Source of the DNA: an uncultured Prevotellaceae bacterium
GTDB lineage: Bacteria; Bacteroidota; Bacteroidia; Bacteroidales; Bacteroidaceae
NCBI GenBank assembly: GCA_900317305.1
Contig: ONGG01000004.1
Span: 1 to 40,982 of the forward strand
DNA: 40,982 bases
Direction: 5' to 3'
Numbering within the stretch: position 1 is the stretch's first letter; every line of letters starts with the position of its first letter. Below the pieces are notes generated by a model. The model saw only the letters and a list, made by a program, of their open reading frames with translations, was not told the origin of the DNA and searched no databases. Made by a program: the position numbers and the translations under genes. This document shows, piece after piece, positions 1 to 9,200 of this stretch.

Positions 1-2
1 TT

Positions 3-764
3 TTCCCAATTTCGCAAACCACAGTTTTGCGCCTGAGATTGTTTTCTGATGACAAACTCCCAAGTGGTGTGGTCACACGCACATATATATACAAGGACAA
101 GAACTACTATTTGCCTATCGTCGCTGTCACCACAGACCCACGCAATCTCTACGACAACATGATAGGTTGCTATGTAGATGGCAAGAACGGCATAACGGGA
201 CGTGGCTCAACGGGAAAGTCCAACCTTAACATGGACTGGGTGCGTCCTGTCAACTTCGAGTATCTGACGGCAGACGGCAAAATGGTCATCAATCAGGAGA
301 CAAGGTTTGAAGTGGCTGGCGGTTGGAGTCGTCACTTTAAGCCTGCATCGTTCAAACTTACAGCCAAGAAACTGTATGACGGCAACGGCCATTTCCCCCA
401 ATCCCCTTTTGCCGCCAAGCCATACTGTGAGTATCAGCAACTGATGATTCGCAACGGAGGGAACAACAACAGAATGGATGGCGGATCTCGTATAAAGGAT
501 GCCATCACCCAACAGGTGCTGACGACAAGCGGCTTCTATGTGGATGCACAAGAGTATCAGCCTGTCCATGTATTCATCAACGGCAAGTATTTGGCTATGA
601 TGAATGTACGTGAGCCAAGCAACCGTTTCCACGGTGCGGCCAACTACGGCTACGACGATGACGAGATGGACTCTTTTGAATATAGCAGTCATCTCTACCA
701 TCAAAAGAGCGGCACACGCGAAGCGTTTGACCGCATGAGTTCGGAATCTTTTAGATACCGATGA
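3..764 (+). pseudogene. CotH-type protein, N-terminal part, cut by window edge and frameshifted
   Basis: The frame is open to the left edge, so the real start lies outside the window. The protein resembles the CotH kinase-like family: it has the block MIGCYVDGKNGITGRG, a stretch around VNFEYLTADGKMVINQE, an RNGGNN motif and the HVFINGKYLAMMNVREPSNR block. The frame ends in a stop at 762-764, but the homologous reading continues one frame over. Removing one T from the four-T run at 749-752 would give ..SSESLDTDEFARYMATVCYAG.., joining this part to the next. CotH homologues in Bacteroidota are usually secreted and have a lamin-tail domain; their substrate is unknown. I call it broken by a single-base indel; a sequencing or assembly error would look the same. 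Confidence 0.75.
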
Positions 765-777
765 ATTTGCCCGATAT

Positions 778-2085
778 ATGGCAACGGTCTGCTATGCAGG
801 CACTAGCGATTGGGTGCTGACGGACAATAACGTAAAGGGTTACCGTTCTCAGGATGACGGGAAATTCCACTTCGTGTTCTTCGACATGGACTTGACATGG
901 GAAAATACCAATAACGTGGAAGATCTGGATGCCAATGACATCATCTATCTTTACCGCAATCTGAAGCAGAGCAAGGCTTTCCGCAAGCAGTTTGTGGCGG
1001 CATACTGCATTCTACATGGTAGCATATATACACAGGAAAGATGCCAGCACATTGCTGACAGCATTTGCGCACTGGTGAAGAATGCTTTATCCTTTGACAG
1101 TCGCTATACCAATGCAACCTATCGCAAGTTACAGGAAACGATGTGGGAGAAGAGTCACAGGGCAGCCCGCATCAAATCCCTGATGAATGCATATGGACTC
1201 TCCGACAGCCTTAATGTGGACTTATCTTCCAACTGCGCTTGTGCAAGGATTCAAATTGATAGTGTGGACGTACCATTCAGTAAGTTCTCAGGCGTGCTGT
1301 TTGGAGGAATGACCGTGAGCACAGACGCAGCCGACGGCTATCGTTTCATCGGGTGGCGCGACCAGCATAGTAGATGGTTGAGCCACGAAAAAGAATGTCA
1401 GATAACAAGTGACGGCACATATACAGCTGTATACGAAAAAACAACCGATGAACACCTGTCAGCTATCTGTATCAATGAAGTCTGTGCGGCGAATGACATT
1501 TATGTGAACGACTACGGAAAGCGTGCCGACTGGATTGAACTGTATAACCGAGGGCCAGAACCTGTTGATGTAGCTCAGTGGTTCTTTAGTGACGAAGAGT
1601 ACAATCCGACAAAATATCAAATCGACAATTCAGGCGAAGCAAGCACCATCATACAGCCAAACGAGCATCTGCTTATATGGTGTGACGGAAAGCCGTCATT
1701 AACCCAACTGCACTTGCCCTTCAAACTAAAGAACGCAGATAACAGCACCTTGATTCTGCAATCAGCCGACGGGAAGTGGAAAGATTCTATACGTTACCAC
1801 TCACATTCTTCGAAAGAAACAGTAGGCAGATACCCTGACGGAGGAAGCAACATCTGGATGTTATACCATCCTACAATAGGAAATCACAACACGCCAACAA
1901 CCTACGACAGTGCAGTAAACATCGTTCAAGATTCGGTCATTTCTCCATCCCAGCCTAACGAAATCGAGAGCATCAACTATTACACTATCAGCGGGATTAG
2001 GACTCTAAAACCACAAAATGGTATTTACATCAAGGTCGTGCGCTACAAGAATGGACAACAAGAAAGTAAAGCCTGCATTATGTAA
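778..2085 (+). CDS. CotH-type protein, C-terminal part, with lamin-tail domain and sorting-like tail
   Basis: This is the second half of the split CotH gene. The coding sense really begins upstream of the ATG, because codons from 739 already read LLDTDEFARY in this frame. It contains the CotH acidic block FHFVFFDMDLTWEN (near residue 40), then a beta-rich repeat with GYRFIGW (about residues 160-220). A lamin-tail domain follows at about residues 228-380 (ICINEVCAAN, DWIELYNRG, PNEHLLIWCDG, ETVGRYPDGG). The protein ends in a short tail with YYTISGIR and NGIYI, like the tails of the GH43 and GH98 proteins in this window. Such tails suggest export, possibly by a type IX-like route (inference). 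As an isolated ORF starting at the ATG it lacks a signal peptide and half of its main domain, so it is probably not functional unless the frameshift is an error. Confidence 0.7.
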   Translation: MATVCYAGTSDWVLTDNNVKGYRSQDDGKFHFVFFDMDLTWENTNNVEDLDANDIIYLYRNLKQSKAFRKQFVAAYCILHGSIYTQERCQHIADSICALVKNALSFDSRYTNATYRKLQETMWEKSHRAARIKSLMNAYGLSDSLNVDLSSNCACARIQIDSVDVPFSKFSGVLFGGMTVSTDAADGYRFIGWRDQHSRWLSHEKECQITSDGTYTAVYEKTTDEHLSAICINEVCAANDIYVNDYGKRADWIELYNRGPEPVDVAQWFFSDEEYNPTKYQIDNSGEASTIIQPNEHLLIWCDGKPSLTQLHLPFKLKNADNSTLILQSADGKWKDSIRYHSHSSKETVGRYPDGGSNIWMLYHPTIGNHNTPTTYDSAVNIVQDSVISPSQPNEIESINYYTISGIRTLKPQNGIYIKVVRYKNGQQESKACIM

Positions 2086-2169
2086 TCCAATGGAAATACA
2101 CATAGAAGGCAATCTCCAACACAATCGTTATGATTGACAGAAGGGAAAGGGAACCGACAATGTAGAATA

Positions 2170-2306
2170 TTATTGCCGATATATACCGAAGATAGGGGGC
2201 TTGGTCTTTGTAGACCTACCCTGTGTGCCCTCTACGTGCTTATCCTGATGCTTGTTGGCTTCTCTGCCACCAAGATACATTTCATCCATTTCGACAGTGC
2301 CCATGA
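2170..2306 (-). mobile_element. IS1595-family transposase remnant
   Basis: Read on the minus strand this stretch encodes GTVEMDEMYLGGREANKH, then GRSTKTKPPIFGIYRQ and a stop. That matches the start of the IS1595-type DDE domain, where the first catalytic Asp sits in a VEvDE-x-y-x-GG context followed by an NKH-like segment and a K-x-P-V-x-G-I block. Only about 45 codons remain; the zinc-binding N-terminus and the later catalytic residues are absent, so it cannot transpose. No terminal inverted repeats or target duplication were found. Its right end abuts flavodoxin sequence at about 2300-2307. I recognise the family from motif memory only. Confidence 0.6.
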
Positions 2307-2587
2307 GAGCCAAACTCGCCAATATGTCAGAATACAATGTGGTATTCGTAGGCTTCCCCATTTGGTGGTACACTTGTCCCACCATCATCAACACCTTCAT
2401 CGAGGCTTATGACTTCAGTGGCAAGACGGTCATCCCCTTTGCCACATCGGGCGGAAGCAGCATCAAGAAGGCCTGCGACGACCTTTCGGGCACGTATTCC
2501 AACATCAACTGGAAAGCGGGGAAACTGCTCAATGGCATGACCAAAAAGGAACTGGAAGAGTGGGTGAAAGAGGACGTGTCAAAATGA
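2252..2587 (+). pseudogene. Flavodoxin, 3' half only, fused to antisense transposase sequence
   Basis: From about 2303 onward the frame encodes a flavodoxin C-terminal half: NMSEYNVVFVGFPIWWYTCP, then INTFIEAYDFSGKTVIPFATSGGSSIKK and a final helix ELEEWVKE. This resembles the flavodoxin_4 type of small FMN proteins, in which the GFPIWW loop contacts the flavin. The first half, including the phosphate-binding loop (T/S-x-T-G-x-T), is missing. The first 17 or so codons of this open frame are simply the antisense of the transposase remnant. A flavodoxin without its phosphate loop should not bind FMN, so this is a relic produced by an insertion or deletion. A short expressed chimeric protein cannot be excluded. 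Confidence 0.7.
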
Positions 2588-2604
2588 ACCCAGAGATAAA
2601 CGAA

Positions 2605-2665
2605 AGGAGTTCAGGAGCTCCATGCTAATGTCTGAACTCCTGAACTCCTGAACTTCTGCAACTCC
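2605..2665. terminator. Hairpin made of GAACTCCT repeats between convergent genes
   Basis: The left arm AGGAGTTCAGGAG (2605-2617) is perfectly complementary to CTCCTGAACTCCT (2637-2649), giving a 13-bp stem with a 19-nt loop. The right side continues with further copies of an 8-nt TGAACTCC-like unit to about 2665. It lies in the 90-bp gap between the flavodoxin relic (plus) and the SH3 gene (minus), so a two-way terminator is the simplest role. The same repeat family recurs near 9.5 kb and 12.8 kb. Confidence 0.5.
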
Positions 2666-2677
2666 AAAAATAAGAGC

Positions 2678-3184
2678 CTAGAAACTTGGCGATTCGGTGG
2701 GCTGGATTTTCTTGGCACTCATATACCCACGGAAAGTGCCCGTCTGGGTGTATACCTTATACCAAGAATCACCAAACTTGCCGCTGTAGAGAATGTAGCC
2801 GCCGTCGCGCACCTTGCCCACAATGGCATACTTGGTGCCCGGACCTTTGCGGATGTTGGTGTATCCGTCTTCGTCGGCCACCATGCCCACTTGTTTCCAT
2901 TCGCCCTGGCGCTTGGGCACAACCACCTTGCTCGAGTGGATATATCCGATCAGGTCCTGTGCGGAGCCATCGGTGTAGGTGGTATACACCTTGTACCAGT
3001 TTCCTTTGCCAGGACCGAAGTTGATGAACATGCCATCGGGCACTTGGTCCACAATCTCATAGTTGGTGCCCGGCCCCTTGCGGATATTGGTATATCCATC
3101 CTCGTCCTTTATCAGACCGGCACGCTGTGCTGCACATGGCAGCATGATGACGGCTGCCAAAATCAATAATAGAATCTTTTTCAT
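2678..3184 (-). CDS. Exported protein with two bacterial SH3 domains
   Basis: The protein has 168 residues from the ATG at 3184. I chose this start because it opens a clean signal peptide (MKKILLLILAAVIMLPCAAQ); the longer frame adds 13 residues with no export logic. After the signal come two SH3b repeats, each beginning with nearly the same words: DEDGYTNIRKGPGTNYEIV and, about 75 residues later, DEDGYTNIRKGPGTKYAIV. Each ends in a WYKVYT strand. SH3b domains usually bind cell-wall peptides or other ligands; no catalytic domain is attached, so this may be a periplasmic binding or adaptor protein. It lies 55 bp downstream of the GH43 gene on the same strand and may share its transcript. A related single-domain protein lies at 12974-13408. 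Confidence 0.8.
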   Translation of the reverse strand: MKKILLLILAAVIMLPCAAQRAGLIKDEDGYTNIRKGPGTNYEIVDQVPDGMFINFGPGKGNWYKVYTTYTDGSAQDLIGYIHSSKVVVPKRQGEWKQVGMVADEDGYTNIRKGPGTKYAIVGKVRDGGYILYSGKFGDSWYKVYTQTGTFRGYMSAKKIQPTESPSF

Positions 3185-3239
3185 AATTAATTGAATTTTA
3201 AGTAAATATGTGTGATGATACATTCATTGTCAAGCCAAA

Positions 3240-4961
3240 TCACCTTCTCTTGCGGCTGTGCTTCACTCCTTTCTCATCCGTATATTGCTCGATGACGATG
3301 CCACGGTGCTGGTGAGCGTCAGGTAAACGACGGCCTGAGAGGTCATAGCTCTCCGATTTCACGATCTTGCTGCCACTGATGGCATCGATGGCATCAGGCA
3401 GTGCCTCGGTGGCCTGCCAGGCATCCAGATAGACATCGGAGCCTGAGGTGACGGCAATATACACGTTTTTCTGACCATGCAGTTTGTTGGCATCCACATC
3501 TACGGTGAAATCGCTCATCTCGCTCGACGAGATGTCGAAGGTGGCAATGGGCGAGGCGCCTTTCCTGCCGATACGAACCTCTATGGTGCCTTCGCCCTTG
3601 GCACGAACCATGATTTTGGATGCGCCATTGGTGCCAAATTCTACCTTGCGAAGCAAAATCCAAGCCCCGGTCTGCATCTTCACCTGCATATTTCTTGATG
3701 CGTCGTTGCCCAAAGTGCTGATTCTGGTATTCTTGCTGATATTCGTGAAGTCTTCGTAACTGATGCCGCCACAAGTGGCCATTGTCTCAGCCTCCTGCAA
3801 CTCGTAGGGATTGATGTTGCCGATGGCGTCGACACCATTTCTGGTCAGCGTCATCTTGTTGATGGTCTGGGTGTTTTCGTTCACCGTGGCCAAATCCACG
3901 CCAATCGAACGATAGCCAGAGGCCTCACTGTTCATGGCACCCTCGTTCTTCATGCTCTGCTCCAAAAGCGTGGAGTGGTAGAACAGGTAATACTTGCCCT
4001 TGAATTTATGCAGATGGGTGTGGTTGTTGCCCCATCCCATGTTGAAATTGCCCTCGTTGGGCACATATTCGCCACGATAATCCCATGATTCGGGCACGAG
4101 AGGCGTGTCGCTGACCATATAGCACATGCTGCATGTAGAGGGTGCAGGCTGACCGTTGTTTCCAGTGAAACTTCCCCAGTCGTTGCGGTCGGACCATGAG
4201 GTGTTGTACGTGTAGACGAAGCGGCCACCGATGATGTTCAGTTCGCTGGCTTCGAACAGGTAGGGAGCCGGCATGTTGACCGCAGAACCGTCGAGTCCTG
4301 TCATCGAGGCGTTCAGTTTGGCTATTCGTGAGTTGCCGGGCCATAGGCTTGAACCGGTTGGCTGAGGGTCACCGCCACCGAAGGCTATCCAGCCCGTTCC
4401 GTTCTCATCGACGACTGCTCCGGGGTCGAAAATCCAGTTGCATGGCTTCACGCCTGGTGTGTCGCCATCGATCATCGGCTTCGTGAGGGGTGAGATCCAC
4501 GGGCCGGTGGGCGATGAGGCTTTCAGCACGCCAATGCTGCCGCCACTATTGGCAAAATAGAGGAAAAACTCGTCTTCACCCTCGGCATTCGTGCGCCACA
4601 CTGCCGACGGAGCCCATGACGCGGCAAAGCGCCAGCCCCACGAAGAGCATAGTTTGCCCACGTCGATGGTGCCGTGGAAGGTCCAGTTCACCATGTCTTC
4701 TGTCGAGAATATCACCAACGACCTGATGTCGCCATAGCCGTTGCCGCCTGTCTTCCCGTTCTTGAGATACTGTTGGGTGTCATTGGTTCCATAGACATAG
4801 AGCCGTCCCTTGTAGTCGATGGCTGTGGGGTCTGCGCAGAAAACGCAAGGACTGATAGGATTGGCTTCGCCCACAGGCTTATATTCATGGATAAGAAGCT
4901 GTGCGTTGCTCTGTATGCAAGCCACCACAAGGGCAACTGTCAAAAATAGTTTCTTGTACAT
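3240..4961 (-). CDS. Glycoside hydrolase family 43 enzyme with CBM6-like module
   Basis: The protein has 573 residues: signal peptide (1-20), five-bladed GH43 propeller (about 25-370), CBM6-like beta-sandwich (about 380-535) and a sorting-like tail with YDLSGRRLP near the C-terminus. The GH43 triad appears intact: Asp44 in CADPTAID (base), Asp179 in FDPGAVVDENG (pKa modulator) and Glu237 in FEASELN (acid). GH43 enzymes remove alpha-L-arabinofuranosyl or beta-xylosyl residues from xylans and arabinans by inversion; the exact specificity cannot be read here. The CBM6 module starts at EAETMATCGGISYED and would hold the enzyme on polysaccharide. It points away from the efflux adaptor gene across a 178-bp gap. 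With the GH98 enzyme downstream it may form a xylan-directed pair (inference). Confidence 0.88.
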   Translation of the reverse strand: MYKKLFLTVALVVACIQSNAQLLIHEYKPVGEANPISPCVFCADPTAIDYKGRLYVYGTNDTQQYLKNGKTGGNGYGDIRSLVIFSTEDMVNWTFHGTIDVGKLCSSWGWRFAASWAPSAVWRTNAEGEDEFFLYFANSGGSIGVLKASSPTGPWISPLTKPMIDGDTPGVKPCNWIFDPGAVVDENGTGWIAFGGGDPQPTGSSLWPGNSRIAKLNASMTGLDGSAVNMPAPYLFEASELNIIGGRFVYTYNTSWSDRNDWGSFTGNNGQPAPSTCSMCYMVSDTPLVPESWDYRGEYVPNEGNFNMGWGNNHTHLHKFKGKYYLFYHSTLLEQSMKNEGAMNSEASGYRSIGVDLATVNENTQTINKMTLTRNGVDAIGNINPYELQEAETMATCGGISYEDFTNISKNTRISTLGNDASRNMQVKMQTGAWILLRKVEFGTNGASKIMVRAKGEGTIEVRIGRKGASPIATFDISSSEMSDFTVDVDANKLHGQKNVYIAVTSGSDVYLDAWQATEALPDAIDAISGSKIVKSESYDLSGRRLPDAHQHRGIVIEQYTDEKGVKHSRKRR

Positions 4962-5025
4962 ATTTAATTTGGTTAGTTATTCGTGTTCAAGGCAAATGGT
5001 TAAGTCAAATTGCACATTTCGTTTG

Positions 5026-5033
5026 CAAAAATA
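5026..5033 (-). promoter_or_regulatory. Candidate -7 promoter element for the GH43 gene
   Basis: On the minus strand these bases read TATTTTTG, matching the Bacteroidota -7 consensus TAnnTTTG, 65 bp upstream of the GH43 start. No good TTTG lies at the expected -33 spacing, so the call is tentative. The 178-bp gap up to 5139 must also hold the promoter of the divergent adaptor gene. A weak plus-strand candidate (ATATTTG near 5036-5042) overlaps the same area. Confidence 0.4.
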
Positions 5034-5130
5034 CAATATTTGTGCTAAAAGCCCATTCATATTTGAAAAAAAGTTGAAATCCTATGGTTCCCGCCTGTTG
5101 TCAGTTAAACTATCACGCTCCAGAAACGTC

Positions 5131-5155
5131 TATAAAGATATGAGATATCTTTATA
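5131..5155 (+). promoter_or_regulatory. Perfect 11-bp palindrome spanning the adaptor start codon
   Basis: The arms TATAAAGATAT (5131-5141) and ATATCTTTATA (5145-5155) are perfect inverse complements separated by GAG. The ATG of the efflux adaptor (5140-5142) sits inside. As DNA this could be an operator for a dimeric repressor; as RNA it would form a hairpin that hides the start codon. No regulator gene is adjacent. Confidence 0.5.
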
Positions 5156-6240
5156 AGTTGATTGTTGGCGTAGTGGTTGGCGCCATCTTCCTTTCGTGTG
5201 AGGGAGAATCCAAGAAACCCCAAGAAAAAAACCAAGCCAAAAATAAAATTATGGTAGTGGGCAAGCATGATATGACACTATATCATGAATACAGCGCACG
5301 CTTCACCGGTTGCCAGATTGTGGAAATCCGTCCACAGGTCACTGGTAAAATCACGCATATCTATATCAACGAGGGCGACAAGGTGCATCGTGGACAGACG
5401 CTCTTCGTCATCGACCAGGTGCCCTATCTTGCTGCTATCCGTGAGGCTACGGCGGCCAGGAAGATGTGTGAGGCCAAACTGGCCACCGCCCGCATGAACT
5501 ACAACAACGAGGTGAAACTGCAGCAGAGCAATGTGGTGTCTGACTACTCGGTAGAGACCATGCTCAACGCTCTCCATGAGGCCGAGGCTGCGCTGGCACA
5601 GGCGCAGGCCAGAGAGGCCGAGGCCAACAACAATCTTTCCTACACCACGGTGAGAAGTCCGTTGAATGGCGTGGCCTCGATGATTCCATGGCATGTGGGG
5701 TCTTTGGTGAGCAGCAATATCAGTGAGCCCCTGGTGACCGTGGCCGATGACCATGAGATATATGCCTACTTCTCCATCTCCGACAACGAGGCCATGGGCC
5801 TTGTTAGGAAATATGGTTCCGTCGAACAGTTCATCGCCCATGCGCCATCGGTGAGCCTGAAGGTGGGCGGCGAAGACTACAAGAGCGAGGGGCGCATCAG
5901 TGCCATGAGTGGCACGGTGACGTCGACCACCGGCGCGGTGACCCTACGGGCCACCTTCCCCAATCCGCAGCATCTGCTGCACGACGGCGGAAGTGGAACC
6001 ATCAAGTTGCCCATCTACCGCCCCGACTGTATCACCATACCCCAGGAGGCCACTTATGAGTTGCAGAACCGTACGTTCGTTTATAAAGTGGTGGGCGGCA
6101 AGACGAAAGCCACACCCGTGACCCTTTTCCCGCAGAACAATGGCCGTGAGTATATCGTGGAAGACGGACTGCAGGTGGGTGATACGATTGTGGCCGAGGG
6201 AGCTGGACTGCTGAAGGAGGGAGTGACGATATGCAAGTAA
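5140..6240 (+). CDS. RND efflux periplasmic adaptor lipoprotein (AcrA/MexA type)
   Basis: The protein has 366 residues. The frame is open further upstream, but the ATG at 5140 begins a lipoprotein signal (MRYLYKLIVGVVVGAIFLSC), so Cys20 would be lipidated in the inner membrane. Adaptor landmarks follow in order: first lipoyl half-motif (VEIRPQVTGKITHIYINEGD, about 55-75), coiled-coil hairpin rich in Ala/Glu (about 95-165), second lipoyl half (YTTVRSPLNGVASMIPWHVG), beta-barrel and membrane-proximal domain (DDHEIYAYFSISDNEA to the end). It bridges the inner-membrane pump to an outer-membrane channel. Its stop overlaps the start of the permease gene by 10 bp, so the two are translationally coupled. 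No TolC-like gene follows. Drug or metabolite export is the family role; substrates are unknown. Confidence 0.92.
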   Translation: MRYLYKLIVGVVVGAIFLSCEGESKKPQEKNQAKNKIMVVGKHDMTLYHEYSARFTGCQIVEIRPQVTGKITHIYINEGDKVHRGQTLFVIDQVPYLAAIREATAARKMCEAKLATARMNYNNEVKLQQSNVVSDYSVETMLNALHEAEAALAQAQAREAEANNNLSYTTVRSPLNGVASMIPWHVGSLVSSNISEPLVTVADDHEIYAYFSISDNEAMGLVRKYGSVEQFIAHAPSVSLKVGGEDYKSEGRISAMSGTVTSTTGAVTLRATFPNPQHLLHDGGSGTIKLPIYRPDCITIPQEATYELQNRTFVYKVVGGKTKATPVTLFPQNNGREYIVEDGLQVGDTIVAEGAGLLKEGVTICK

Positions 6241-9200
6241 GGACATTCATCGACCGACCTATCTTGGCGTGCGTCATCTCCGTGCTGATGGTGCTCCTGG
6301 GCATCATCGGCCTCACAGGCCTCGCTCTGGAGCAGTTTCCTGAGATCGCGCCACCCACCGTGCGTATCAACGCCAACTACACGGGTGCCAATGCCGAGAC
6401 GGTGCAGAGGAGTGTGGTGGTGCCCCTCGAGGAGGCCATCAACGGTGTGGAGGGCATGATGTATATGTCGTCGACGGCATCCAACAACGGAAGCGCGTCG
6501 ATCTCTGTGTTCTTCCGTCAGGGAACCGACCCCAACATGGCCATGGTGAATGTGCAAAACCGTGCCGCCACTGTGCAGGGACGACTGCCCAGCGATGTGG
6601 TGAAAGGCGGCCTCACGGTGCGCAAGCGACAGACGAGCAACATCAAGCAACTCACGGTGTATAGTGCCGACGGCACTTTCGACCGCACTTTCCTTGCCAA
6701 CTATACGAAAATCAATATCGAACCGCGACTCTCACGCATCGCGGGAGTGGGCGACGTGAACGTCATCGGTGCCGACTACTCGATGCGCATCTGGCTCGAC
6801 CCGCAGAAGATGGCCAACTATGGCATTACTCCGGCCGAGGTGAACAGGGTGCTCGATGAGCAGAATGTGGAGGCGGCCACGGGTACGCTGGGTGCCGACT
6901 CTGAAAACACGTTCCAGTATGTGCTCAAATACCGCGGACGCTATGAGGAGGAGCAGGGCTACGAGCAGATGGTGATCCGCTCGTTGCCCAATGGCGACGT
7001 GCTGCGCATTGGCGACGTGGCAAAGGTGGAGCTAGGTGCTCAGAGCTACAGCTTCATCGGCGAGACCAATGGGCATCCGGGCGTGAACATCATGATCAAT
7101 CAGGTGGCAGGCTCGAATGCCAACGAGATCATCACGGAGATCGACCGCGAAGTGGAGCAGATACGCAAGGACTTGCCTCCCGGAATCGTCATCGAGGACT
7201 TGGAGTCGAAGAAGGATTTCCTCGATGCCTCAATCAAAAACGTGCTGAGGACACTCCTCGAGGCCATGCTGCTGGTCATCCTGGTGGTCTACCTCTTCTT
7301 GCAGAGTTTCCGTTCTACGATGATTCCCACCATCGCCATCGTGGTGTCGCTGGTGGGTACGCTCGCCGTACTCTATTTCATCGGCTTCTCGCTCAATATG
7401 CTCACCCTCTTCGCTCTGGTGCTCGTGATAGGCACCGTGGTCGACGACGCCATTGTCGTCGTCGAGGCCGTGCAGGCGCAGTTCGATGCGGGCAGCCGTT
7501 CTGCCTACGACGCCACGGTGAATGCCATGCATGGCATCACCTCGGCGCTGGTCACCACCACCCTCGTGTTCATGGCGGTGTTCATTCCTGTGAGTTTCAT
7601 CGGTGGGGTCACCGGCACCTTCTACACGCAGTTCGGCCTTACCATGGCCATTGCCGTGGCCATCTCGCTGTTCAATGCGCTGACGCTCTCGCCGGCCCTC
7701 TGCGCCCTGTTGATGACTCCTCATGCCGACACGGAGAAGGGAGAGAAACTGAGTTTCTCGTCGCGTTTCCATATCGCTTTCGATGCTTCCTTCCACCACC
7801 TCGTCAGCCACTATAAGGGTGGGGTAGGCTGGCTGTCGCGACACAAGTGGCTGCCGGCTTCATTAGTGGTGGTGGCCCTCGTGGCCCTGGCCGGACTGAT
7901 GAAAACCACCAAGACTGGATTGGTGCCCAGCGAAGACATGGGTACGGTGTTCATCAATGTGCAGGCCTCGCCAGGCAGTACGCTGAAACAAACCTATGGT
8001 ATTATGAAGGAGGTGGAGAAGCGCATCAAGGACCTGCCTCAGTTGCGCTCCTACTCGCTGGTGGCCGGTACGAGCATGGGATTCGAGCAGTCGGCATCAA
8101 ACGGCAACTTCACGTTGAAACTCAAGAAATGGGATGAGCGCACGGCAAAAGAGGATAGGGTGGATTCGGTGATGGAGGAAATCTACCGCCGCACGGCTGA
8201 CATCGCGAATGCGAAGATCCAGGTCAATACGCAGGCCATGATTCCGGGTTTTGGCCGCACCAATGGCTTTGAACTCTATGTGCAGGACAAGAAAGGTGGT
8301 ACGATAGAGGAACTGCTGCACTATACCAACCAACTCATTTCCGGGCTCAACGAGCGTGAGGAGATTAGCAGAGCCTTCACCAACTTCTCACTCAAGTATC
8401 CCCAGTATAGGATTGATATCGATGCCGCGCTATGCAAGCGGCATGGCGTGTCGCCCAGCGATGTGCTCAGTGCGCTTCAGGGGTATATCGGAGGCACCTA
8501 TGCGTCGAATTTCGTGCGTTTCACCAAACTCTACCGTGTGATGGTGCAGGCCTCGCCTGAATATCGTCTTGACACTGAGTCGCTCAACCGCATCTTCGTG
8601 AAGAACGGACAGGGAGAGATGTCGCCCGTGGCACAGTATCTGACGCTCACACGCATCTATGGCTCAGAAACCTTGTCGAGGTTCAACTTGTTCCCCAGCA
8701 TCTCGGTGAGTGGCACGCCAGCCGACGGCTATAGCAGCGGACAGGCCATCGAGGCCATCCGTGAGGTGGCGGCAGAGCAGTTGCCCGAGGGTTATGGCTT
8801 CGACTTCGGTGGAATGACGCGTGAAGAGGCTTCGGCAGAGAACACCACGACGATGGTGTTCATCATCTGCGTGATTTTCATCTACCTCATCCTGTGCGCC
8901 CTCTACGAGAGTTTGTTCGTTCCCTTGGCCGTGATTCTGAGCGTGCCCTTCGGACTGGCTGGGTCGTTTATCTTCGCCAAGATATGGGGACTGGAGAACA
9001 ATATCTATATGCAGACAGGTCTGATTATGCTCATCGGACTGCTCTCCAAGACGGCCATTCTGCTCACGGAGTATGCCTCCGAACGACGCAGGCAGGGTAT
9101 GGGCATCGTGGAGTCGGCGCTCGACGCGGCTGGTGTGCGTCTGCGCCCCATTCTGATGACCTCGATGACCATGGTCTTCGGATTGCTCCCGCTGGCCTTT

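Noticed and set aside
739-780. Programmed ribosomal frameshift in the CotH gene
   Set aside because: No known slippery-site arrangement or stimulatory structure was seen and CotH proteins are not known to use one; a simple one-base indel explains it.
2134-2412. A 92-codon plus-strand frame over the IS remnant
   Set aside because: It runs antisense to the transposase remnant and out of frame with the flavodoxin part; no protein similarity is visible.
4819-5139. Upstream extension of the efflux adaptor into the GH43 gene
   Set aside because: The extension is antisense to GH43 coding sequence and would bury the lipoprotein signal.
5131-5155. Terminator for an upstream gene
   Set aside because: The upstream gene points away, and the hairpin covers a start codon without a U-run.
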